A DNA stretch of 64,000 nt from an uncultured Pseudomonadales bacterium. GTDB lineage: Bacteria > Pseudomonadota > Gammaproteobacteria > Pseudomonadales > Azotimanducaceae. The stretch lies in assembly GCA_958296405.1 (NCBI GenBank), contig OY282519.1, forward strand, positions 2,030,132-2,094,131, given 5' to 3'. The position numbers and the translations under genes are program-made. Shown here one piece after another: positions 52,051 to 59,242 of the stretch (the stretch's first letter is position 1; each line of letters begins with the position of its first letter). Under the pieces are notes generated by a model, which saw only the letters and a program-made list of their open reading frames with translations, had not been told where the DNA came from and searched no databases.

Positions 52051-53118
52051 TTAACGTGCTGGCGCCATTGAAGGCGGCAGCCGCCTGGATTCTAGAAGCC
52101 GCCCCGTCAACCAGCGGAAGTAGCCGTCGAAGTAGCCATTGGAGTCGATGTATTCCAGCCACCTATTTGGAGTGCCGGCGCGTCCGTATCGTGCGCCAAG
52201 CACGGCGCCGGCGATGGCTCCATTGGTGTCTGTGTCGCCACCGGCGTGGGTGATTGCGACTATCGCTTCCTCGAAGTCCAGCGGCGTTTCCGCCGCCCAT
52301 AGGCCGCATTGGAGCGCGAGCAGCGTGTGGCCGATCAAGCGCTGATCCTGCCGCAGCCAGCCAGCGTCCGCGGGTGGTGGCCGGCTGTCATGCAGCGCAT
52401 CGAACACCTCAGCAGGGATGCCGTCGGATCTAGCCCGGGCTAGCAGGTCTTGGCTGGTATCCGCTTCTATGGCGTTCAGGAGTTCGGCGGTTGCTGGCCG
52501 CTTGCCGCACAACAAACGCGCCGTTGTCGCGTTCAAGAGGATGCAGGAGAGTTGGCACAGCGGCGCGGCGTGCGTCACGGCCGCGGTAATGGCGCTGATG
52601 CGCACCAGATCTGCCGGCCGGTTCCAGCACGCGAGGGCCACGGGCGAGCAGCGCATCGCCGCGCCGTTCGGGGCGTGCTCTCCCGATGCACATTCGTCCC
52701 ATGCCGCTTCGAGAGGTTCCTCGCCTTTGAGAAACCGACGGATCATGCGGCGTGTAAGGTGCCCCATGCCCTTGCCGTTCACCATCGCCCAATGTACGAG
52801 TCGCCCGGCTAGCACGCTTGCCAGTTCGTCATCCGTCTGGTTGCTTTGCGCCTCCAACGCCAACGCCAATTCCAGTGTTTGAGCGACATCGTCGTCGAGT
52901 TCGCGCGTCCTCAAACGCGGGAACTCTCGCATGCCGGCAGGAAATCTGGCGTCGATGGACGAGTGGTGTACACCTTCGAAGCGCAGGCCTAGCAGATTGC
53001 CGATTACTACGCCGGGCAGCATGCCGGCCGCACGATCAAGGTCGATGCGGTCGTTCGATGTGGGAAGCAGCGCCTGCAGGGTCGACGCCGAGCAGATCAA
53101 GTGGGTTGCGGCGGGCAT
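52051..53118 (-). CDS. ADP-ribosylglycohydrolase-family protein
   Basis: This 355-aa protein has AAGMLPGVVIGNLLGLRFEGV near residue 30 (the usual GxxxGDAxG entry), TRELDDDVAQTLELALAL (Asp-rich metal motif, normally DDTQ-like) near 70, GRLVHWAMVNGKGMGHLTRR, and THAGGDTDTNGAIAGAVLGARYG near 300 with the second metal site. ADP-ribosylglycohydrolases remove ADP-ribose from Arg residues or act on related N-glycosides. The ATG at 53118 is proposed; an open frame continues upstream to 53310 but does not look like family sequence. The TAA stop is the TTAA at the very edge of the IS5 element. The 53119-53402 gap shows nothing else. Confidence 0.83.
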   Translation of the reverse strand: MPAATHLICSASTLQALLPTSNDRIDLDRAAGMLPGVVIGNLLGLRFEGVHHSSIDARFPAGMREFPRLRTRELDDDVAQTLELALALEAQSNQTDDELASVLAGRLVHWAMVNGKGMGHLTRRMIRRFLKGEEPLEAAWDECASGEHAPNGAAMRCSPVALACWNRPADLVRISAITAAVTHAAPLCQLSCILLNATTARLLCGKRPATAELLNAIEADTSQDLLARARSDGIPAEVFDALHDSRPPPADAGWLRQDQRLIGHTLLALQCGLWAAETPLDFEEAIVAITHAGGDTDTNGAIAGAVLGARYGRAGTPNRWLEYIDSNGYFDGYFRWLTGRLLESRRLPPSMAPAR

Positions 53119-53402
53119 TCCGTTGATGTGTGCTTGAGCGCAGTCGCGACCGCGGTGTCGAGCAGTATAGGGCAGCCGGACGTCTCTATGGGAAGCCCTA
53201 GTGCGGCAGATTGTCCACGGGAAGCCGAGAAGGAAGACGCCAGGCATCTCGGCGACGCGCTCGTGGAACCCGTTAGCAAACACATGGCGCAACTCCAGCT
53301 CGAACGCCAACAGGCAAATCGAACGCCAACAACGTGCGCAACGGCGCGAGACTCGTCGCCGGCGTCCAAGGGAGGATCACTGAGTAGCATGTGGTTGGCG
53401 CA

Positions 53403-56300
53403 CTAGCTCGCGGTGAACGGCAGCACGGTCTCCAGTAGCTGACGCTGTTCGAGCGGCAGGCTCAACAAATGCCTCTGGTCGCCTGTCTTCGTGTACCGCA
53501 CCGCCACTTCGAGCATCGCGACGGGGATGCGGCAGCCGGGCAGGTCGGTCAGGGAGACGGCGAGACTCTCCAATGCCTGCTCCCAATCCGCCAAGGATCC
53601 CACGAAACCGTCTTTAGCGTTCGCCTTCAAGAAGTCCGTGAGGATGTTGCCGATGACGTCTCCTTGGAACCGAACCATCAGCAGGTCGCAGAGCTTCGCC
53701 AACCCTTGCGGGAGATGCCGGGGACCGAAACTGCGCAACGAGACGGTGAGAATCCCTACGACGGCTTCGAGATGCCGTTCTTCGTGAATGTCGAAGTCTC
53801 TACATTCAAGGATTTCCCCAAGCGCATCCAGCGCGATCGGCAACGGCTTGGTTGCCGCGGCGACCTGCGTAGCAAGCAGGCGGCCGAGAAGCAAACCGTC
53901 TGGAAGCGCCTCAATTCTGGCGGCACTCTCGGCGGCCGCGTCGAAGACGCGCTCGTCGATGCACAGCCGCGTGTGTTCGATCCAAAGTTGCTGACTGTCT
54001 GGCTGCAATTCGGCCACCCGTTCGAGGTATCTGCGGGCCGATGAGTAGTCGCTCATCTGGCGAGCGGATGACCCAGCGAGCAGCAATGAATGGCAATCGC
54101 TCGTGGACAGAAGCACATCAAAGGCGGCGATCGCTTCGCCGGAGCGGCCCAATTCGATCAACGCCTGTCCCCGCAGATAGTGCGCATGGTTGTGCGTCGG
54201 GTCGACTTCGATGAGGTGTTCTGCCACATCGACGGCTGCCGCCCAATCTCCTGAATGGAGCAACGAATCGGCCAGAAGGCTGTGCGCGAATACGGAGTCT
54301 GGGCGATGAGATGCGGACTGTCGCAACTCCTCGCTCGCCCGGCGGTAATCTCCCATTTTGAAGAGAACTAGCCCCCGCAAGTAACGCGCCAGTTGGTCGC
54401 CAGCGTCGATGTCTAGTACTTTATCGACTAGTTCTAGGGCTTCGTCGGGCCGATCTTGGGATAGGTAGAACGCCGATGCGGTCTGCAACGCCGTTGGTTC
54501 GTCGGGCGCAAGACGAACCAGTTCCCTCGCGTAAGCTTCGGCATCCCGAACGCGGCCCAAGCCGGTCGCGGCGCCCATCATCTGCGCAAAGCTCTGCCAG
54601 TGGTCGCACTTCAGGTCGAGTACGGCTTGCGCCTCTTTGAGCGCCTCCTCGAACTGATCGAGCATTAGTAGCATGTCGGCCCGGAGGCTGCGGTAGGCGG
54701 GTTTTGCGCCATCAAGGGCGACAGCCCGATCGATGGTGGAGAGTGCCTCGACGAATCTATCCTCCCTAAAGAGTGCGTGCGTGAGGCAATAGTAAAGGTC
54801 GGCGTCGTCAGGGTGTTTATTGGTGCCTGCGTAACCGGCGGCAATCGCAGCCTGGTTGTCGCCTGCCTCCACGAGAGCCAATGTCCATACGCGATAGTGG
54901 TCTGCCGCGCCGCCAGCCTGCACCAAGGTCTCTTGAATCGTCGCCAACCCCCTGTAATCGCCGGCTTCCCAACATCGCTTCGCTTCGACCTCCAACGCAT
55001 CGACGAGTGGCTCGTGAACATCCGCGAGGGAGCACCTGATGGCCTCTTCGACGTGAATACGATCCAGACCTGCGTGGTCGCCGTGCTGGAACGCCGCTTG
55101 CCGCCGTTCGAGTTCGCGGCTGGTGAACCAGTGACGCAGGAACTCGACGAACAGACGGAAGTGTTGGGTCTTGTTGTCCTTGACCTCAATGCAGATCCGC
55201 ATCAACGGCTCCGAGAGTTCGCAATAGGTGTTGCGTCCGACGCGCGTCCGGTTGACGAATCCGGCAGTCTCAAGTTCGCCGACCTGTTTGGCAGCGGTCT
55301 GCTGCGACATCAGGCAGGGCGTCGCAATGTCCTTGATGGTCGTGGGCGTGCCTTCAAGGCACAGGAACTCGACGATCTTGCGCTGCGCCGGGGCGAGCTG
55401 GCGCATCCGGTCTTGGTAGTAGGGCGTCAGATCATCGACCATCTCCATAAATGGTCGGACGAGATCCTCGAGGGACTCTTTGTCGAGGAAATCGAAAAGG
55501 ACGACATAGGCCCGGTGATTCCCAGCGGCAAGGTGGTGGATGGCCCGGACACGGGCGCGGCCGAGGGGCGTGCGGATGAAGTTCGCCAGCTCCGTGTTGC
55601 CCTCGTGGATGGCCTTCTTCACGAGCAGCTCCAGCCCGCTGTCGAAGTCGATCTTCTTCAAGGCACGGATCGTAAAGAAGCCGTAGAAGGGGTTGTCTTG
55701 CAGTGTGACGGCGGAGAACAGAGACGGCGTGGAGGCAACGATAGTCCAGTTGCCGTCTTCCTGGATCGTGGCTCGCCACCGCTTCTGCCCCTCCTCGCCC
55801 AAACCATCGAACAGGTCCACCAAGTTCTCGCAGAGGAGTAGAAGCGTCTTGCCCCGCGTGTGTCGTCGAAGCCGAGCCACGGCGAATGCCTCGGCGTCCG
55901 CGTGACCTGTCGAGAACCTCTCGTATATTCCGGCGACTTCGGCGTTGATCTGTGGAGCCTCATCGGCGAGGGCTCTCAAGATGCGCACGACGAGGTCGAG
56001 GAAAGATGCGACCCCCCACTCCTCCTCCTTGAGCAGAGCCACGGCGACGCGGTCGCGGGCGTTGGCCGCGCGCAACCGATCCATCAATCGATGATAGGCG
56101 AGGGCGAGGAAGTGGGTTTTGCCCGAACCCCTTGGCCCGACCAGAAGAACGTAGTGCTTCGCCTGGGTTTGTGTCGCGTTGGTGACGCGGGACAGCACAT
56201 TTTCCATGACATCGTCGCGCCCGACGAAAAGAGCCTCTAGCGACTCGCGATTCATGTTTCCTGGACTGTAGCGTGAAGCGCGTAGGAAGCCCTGTCTCAT
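53403..56300 (-). CDS. STAND-like AAA ATPase with winged helix and TPR array
   Basis: This 965-aa protein begins with an ATPase domain: FVGRDDVMENVLSRV, HYVLLVGPRGSGKTHFLAL (Walker A) near residue 50, TLLLLCENLVDLFDGLG (Walker B-like) near 155 and IVASTPSLFSAV near 190. A winged-helix-like segment (KIVEFLCLEGTPTTIKDIA, then QQTAAKQVGELETAGFV) lies near 325-375. About 450-800 is a run of TPR-like helical pairs, for example ALSTIDRAVALDGAKPAYRS, and the rest is an all-helical tail. This is the signal-sensing-ATPase-plus-repeat architecture. Its ATG overlaps the stop of the smaller ATPase gene (ATGA). Function unknown; a defence or stress-sensing role is inference. Confidence 0.82.
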   Translation of the reverse strand: MRQGFLRASRYSPGNMNRESLEALFVGRDDVMENVLSRVTNATQTQAKHYVLLVGPRGSGKTHFLALAYHRLMDRLRAANARDRVAVALLKEEEWGVASFLDLVVRILRALADEAPQINAEVAGIYERFSTGHADAEAFAVARLRRHTRGKTLLLLCENLVDLFDGLGEEGQKRWRATIQEDGNWTIVASTPSLFSAVTLQDNPFYGFFTIRALKKIDFDSGLELLVKKAIHEGNTELANFIRTPLGRARVRAIHHLAAGNHRAYVVLFDFLDKESLEDLVRPFMEMVDDLTPYYQDRMRQLAPAQRKIVEFLCLEGTPTTIKDIATPCLMSQQTAAKQVGELETAGFVNRTRVGRNTYCELSEPLMRICIEVKDNKTQHFRLFVEFLRHWFTSRELERRQAAFQHGDHAGLDRIHVEEAIRCSLADVHEPLVDALEVEAKRCWEAGDYRGLATIQETLVQAGGAADHYRVWTLALVEAGDNQAAIAAGYAGTNKHPDDADLYYCLTHALFREDRFVEALSTIDRAVALDGAKPAYRSLRADMLLMLDQFEEALKEAQAVLDLKCDHWQSFAQMMGAATGLGRVRDAEAYARELVRLAPDEPTALQTASAFYLSQDRPDEALELVDKVLDIDAGDQLARYLRGLVLFKMGDYRRASEELRQSASHRPDSVFAHSLLADSLLHSGDWAAAVDVAEHLIEVDPTHNHAHYLRGQALIELGRSGEAIAAFDVLLSTSDCHSLLLAGSSARQMSDYSSARRYLERVAELQPDSQQLWIEHTRLCIDERVFDAAAESAARIEALPDGLLLGRLLATQVAAATKPLPIALDALGEILECRDFDIHEERHLEAVVGILTVSLRSFGPRHLPQGLAKLCDLLMVRFQGDVIGNILTDFLKANAKDGFVGSLADWEQALESLAVSLTDLPGCRIPVAMLEVAVRYTKTGDQRHLLSLPLEQRQLLETVLPFTAS

Positions 56301-57472
56301 GATCGTCTCGCCTTCCACCATCTCTTGACGAGCTGCCAACGGAAGTCGTACGTCGTTCCGGCGGCGCTCTTCCTTGGCTCGATGTAGTGATCTTCGGCTA
56401 GAACCGTGAGGACTTCGCGCAGTGCTTCCTCTTGCAGCGATGGATCGCGGTGCCGGCACAGATTGAGGAGCTCCGGGATAGGCACCGGAGACGACAGGCC
56501 GGCCACAGTGTCGAGCACGACTAGGGCGAGCGCTCCCTCATCGGCAGCATAGTAGGAAGACAGGCGGTTCACGTAGTAGTTGAAGTTCGCCGGGTCGTGG
56601 GGGTCGTAGACGAGCTTGTCCACCGCGGCTGACACGTCCTCTAGGAGAGGCGGTCGCTGCAGTTGGTCTAGCTGATCGACAACATGGTGGACGTAATAGG
56701 GAAAGCCGCCGACTTCGCTTGCGATGCGCGAGGCCATGCCCGAGATGCGGGACGGGGCGGCACGGGTTTCTTCGAGCAACGCCGCAGCAAGGTCGGTGGT
56801 GTCTTGAGGGGCCATCGGCGGGACAGTGAGCGATAGCATGTCGTTGACGGGATCATTGGTGTTTCCCGCCGCACGCAAAGATCGAAGCACGAGATGGAGG
56901 CCGATTGAGCCTGTGAACAGGAAGCGCAGACGGTTGGCGTGGCGAAGACGCAATGCGCGCAGGTGATCTAGCAGTTGTATGGCAGCGTCCGGCCCCTCCC
57001 GGCGTTGAAGGTTGTGCAGCATGAGCGGGAACTCGTCCCAAAGTAAGAGTATGACCAAGTTGTTGGCCAAGCCCATCAAATCGTCGAATGCTTCGGCAAG
57101 GAGAACCTGCCAAGTGCTGTCGCCGGTCGGCAGATCGACACCGGATATCTTGTTTGGAAGCAGAGAAGACCATTTGGCGATGTAAGCCTTAAGCTTAACG
57201 CTGGGCAACGCACTCGAGGACTGTTGAACGGTGTCGTAGATCGAGCGGATGAGTTCCGGGATCGAGTGAACCGCCTCAAGGTCCTGATAGAAGGGCAGAT
57301 ATCCGCTTCTACATTCGTCCCGCATCTTGAGAACGATATGAGTCTTGCCAATGCGCCGCTCCGCCGAGACAACAAGCCCTTGGCGCTCCAGAATGCGCCA
57401 ATATCGGGCGATTTCGTTGTCCCGGCCCACCACGTCGTTGGTGTTCAGGCGTCCGCCCGGGTTGATCTGCAC
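56297..57472 (-). CDS. AAA/archaeal-type ATPase with C-terminal winged helix
   Basis: This 391-aa ATPase starts with DVVGRDNEIARYWRILERQG and has GLVVSAERRIGKTHIVLKM as Walker A (the second Gly replaced, RR-x-GKT type common in archaeal ATPases) near residue 35. LVILLLWDEFPLML as Walker B lies near 140 and RFLFTGSIGL as sensor 1 near 185. A C-terminal winged-helix-like part (REVLTVLAEDHYIEP) follows. The GTG start has GAGGAA seven bases upstream. It is the first gene of a two-gene operon with the larger TPR ATPase, preceded by an inverted repeat. Its codon composition looks less GC-extreme than that of neighbouring genes. Confidence 0.85.
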   Translation of the reverse strand: MQINPGGRLNTNDVVGRDNEIARYWRILERQGLVVSAERRIGKTHIVLKMRDECRSGYLPFYQDLEAVHSIPELIRSIYDTVQQSSSALPSVKLKAYIAKWSSLLPNKISGVDLPTGDSTWQVLLAEAFDDLMGLANNLVILLLWDEFPLMLHNLQRREGPDAAIQLLDHLRALRLRHANRLRFLFTGSIGLHLVLRSLRAAGNTNDPVNDMLSLTVPPMAPQDTTDLAAALLEETRAAPSRISGMASRIASEVGGFPYYVHHVVDQLDQLQRPPLLEDVSAAVDKLVYDPHDPANFNYYVNRLSSYYAADEGALALVVLDTVAGLSSPVPIPELLNLCRHRDPSLQEEALREVLTVLAEDHYIEPRKSAAGTTYDFRWQLVKRWWKARRS

Positions 57473-57495
57473 AGCACGCTTCCTCTATGCCCATC

Positions 57496-57531
57496 ATACG
57501 CCAATAATAGCTTACGTCAATTGTGGCGTAT
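57496..57531. promoter_or_regulatory. Inverted repeat, candidate operator of the ATPase operon
   Basis: ATACGCCA (57496-57503) and TGGCGTAT (57524-57531) form a perfect 8-base inverted repeat with a 20-base AT-rich spacer. It lies 24 bases upstream of the ATPase GTG start. Spacing of about 28 bases between half-site starts is nearly three helical turns, suitable for a dimeric regulator or looped pair. The other bases of 57473-57704 show no gene. Confidence 0.5.
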
Positions 57532-57704
57532 TACGGGTGTCGATGGCAAATCGATTTGTCCGCCTTCGACAGCGTGTGTCTGTCCGGTTCTTCCGCTGGT
57601 CGGGGGGAGCGCCGGCGGGTCGCTGTCCGAGCAGCCTCCCATGCGCCCGCTGGCGCGCCGTCCGCCCCGTAGCGGCGATGCGGACTGATTGGGAAACATG
57701 ATCG

Positions 57705-57791
57705 TGGTGCCTGGGGAGAGACTCGAACTCTCACAGGGTTGCCCCTACCAGATTTTGAGTCTGGCGCGTCTACCAATTTCGCCACCCAGGC
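57705..57791 (-). tRNA. tRNA-Leu (anticodon CAA)
   Basis: Read on the minus strand, an 87-base gene starts GCCTGGGTGGCGAAATTGG and ends in encoded CCA. The acceptor stem GCCTGGG pairs with CCCAGGC. The anticodon arm CCAGACTCAAAATCTGG shows anticodon CAA. A long variable arm and TTCGAGTC T-loop follow. CCA is genomic. The 3' end faces the accessory block to the left, the side on which tRNA-targeted islands usually lie. Confidence 0.96.
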
Positions 57792-57820
57792 GGGGTGGCC
57801 CCGGCGTTGCGGGGAACGGG

Positions 57821-57849
57821 ACTGTAGCGACGCCGGCCACGCCGGTCAA
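57821..57849 (-). promoter_or_regulatory. Promoter of tRNA-Leu(CAA)
   Basis: On the minus strand, TTGACC (57849-57844), a 17-base spacer and TACAGT (57826-57821) form a strong sigma-70-like promoter about 30 bases before the tRNA 5' end. Confidence 0.7.
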
Positions 57850-57914
57850 ATCGCGGCGACGGGCACCGCGGGGCGACCGCTCTGGTCAGCGCCGCTGGGC
57901 CGCCCCATCGCCCC

Positions 57915-58919
57915 TCACAGCAGCTCTTCGGCCATGAATCTGAGCGTTTCGGTGTCTGCCGTGCCGACGTTCAGCATGGTCACGGGGCTCTCGCGCCAAG
58001 CGGCCAAGCGCTCCCGAATGCGCGCCTTCGGCCCCACTAGGGAAATCTCGTCGCAGAGTTCGTCCGGCACCGCGGCGATTGCTTGATCCCGGCGGCCGGC
58101 CATGAACAGCTCTTGGACGCGATTCGCGGCGTCGCCGAAGCCCATGCGCGTCACATGATCTTTGTGGACGTTGAAGCTCTTCGCGCCCATGCCGCCCACA
58201 TAGAAGCCCACCTGCTGTTTGATTTGCGCGAGCGCCCGTTCCACGTCGTCATCGACGATCACGGACACCGTGGCGGCGATCTCGAAGCCGGGGGCGCGAA
58301 TGGACATCGCGTCCTTGTATTGCTCCATCATGCGGTACGGCGACAGGAACATCGGAATCCAGCCGTCGCAGATTTCCGCGCTGAGCGCCACGTTCTTCGG
58401 CCCCTCGGCGCCGAGATAGACGGGGATGCGCTCGCGCACCGGATGCAGGATGAGCTTCAAGGGCTTGCCGAGGCCCGTGCCGCCGGGCAGCGGCAGCTTG
58501 TAGTGGTCGCCGTCGAAAGACACGGTGCCGTCGCGGGAGACGATGGAGCGAAAGATCGACACCCACTCCCGCGTGCGCGCCAACGGCTTCGGATAGGGCT
58601 GGCCGTACCAGCCTTCCACCACTTGCGGCCCGGAGACGCCGATGCCGAGGATGAGCCGTCCGTTCGACAAATAGTCCAAGGCGACGGCATGCATGGCAGC
58701 GCTTGCCGGCGTGCGGGCGGAAATCTGCATGATGGAGGTGCCGAGGTTGATGCGCTCGGTGCGCGCCCCAATCCATGTGAGCGGCGTGAAACAGTCTGCG
58801 CCGTAGATTTCCGGTGCCCAGATGGTGTCGTAGCCCAACGCTTCCGCTTCTTGGGCGAGTTGCACCAAGCGCGCGCCGCCTGGCGGGCCGAGTGGGCCGA
58901 TGCCGAGTCCTAGCTTCAT
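57915..58919 (-). CDS. LLM-class flavin-dependent oxidoreductase (luciferase-like)
   Basis: This 334-aa TIM-barrel protein starts MKLGLGIGPLGPPGG and has EALGYDTIWAPEIYGADCFTPL, RTERINLGTSIMQISARTP, SNGRLILGIGVSGPQVVEGWYG near residue 95 and a long C-terminal helical part. This is the bacterial luciferase-like family, in which FMN or F420 is the cofactor; the close MKLGLxIG start and GVSGPQVVEGWYG element resemble F420-type proteins of MSMEG family clusters. The cofactor cannot be settled by eye. The ATG at 58919 has GGA five bases upstream. Confidence 0.9.
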   Translation of the reverse strand: MKLGLGIGPLGPPGGARLVQLAQEAEALGYDTIWAPEIYGADCFTPLTWIGARTERINLGTSIMQISARTPASAAMHAVALDYLSNGRLILGIGVSGPQVVEGWYGQPYPKPLARTREWVSIFRSIVSRDGTVSFDGDHYKLPLPGGTGLGKPLKLILHPVRERIPVYLGAEGPKNVALSAEICDGWIPMFLSPYRMMEQYKDAMSIRAPGFEIAATVSVIVDDDVERALAQIKQQVGFYVGGMGAKSFNVHKDHVTRMGFGDAANRVQELFMAGRRDQAIAAVPDELCDEISLVGPKARIRERLAAWRESPVTMLNVGTADTETLRFMAEELL

Positions 58920-59152
58920 GGAGTCCTGCCCTGCCTTCCTAAAGTGCGGTAACGAAGCATAGCGCAGGTTCCCCGCGCCGGCAGGGGGATGCGCCAGAAG
59001 GCCATTTGGAGGAGCTGACGGAAACAGCCTCCCCGCGCCCTCGGAGGGAGATGCGCTCCTCGTCGGCACTGCCGCGCGGGGCTTGGGAACCTGCTCCAGA
59101 GCGACCAAGGAAGGCGCAGCCGCCAGTCTCCGTGCGGGTCAGGGGGGTGCCT

Positions 59153-59181
59153 GTGACGGTGGGCCGCCCTTGTGTTACATT
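59153..59181 (+). promoter_or_regulatory. Possible promoter of the TonB-dependent receptor gene
   Basis: GTGACG (59153-59158), a 17-base spacer and TACATT (59176-59181) form a plausible promoter 60 bases before the ATG. No Fur-like or riboswitch element is recognised in the leader. Confidence 0.4.
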
Positions 59182-59242
59182 AAATTGGAAGTGGCGGCCG
59201 CTTACGCTCGCGAGCCGCTTAATCACTTTAAGGGAGAACTCC

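Noticed and set aside
53118-53310. N-terminal extension of the ADP-ribosylglycohydrolase gene
   Set aside because: The extra ~64 residues do not resemble the family and lack a supporting start signal. ATG 53118 gives a normal-length protein.
57473-57704. Copy of the tRNA-Leu 3' end as an att site
   Set aside because: I searched by eye for a repeat of the tRNA 3' sequence between 50 and 57.7 kb and found none, and no integrase gene is present.
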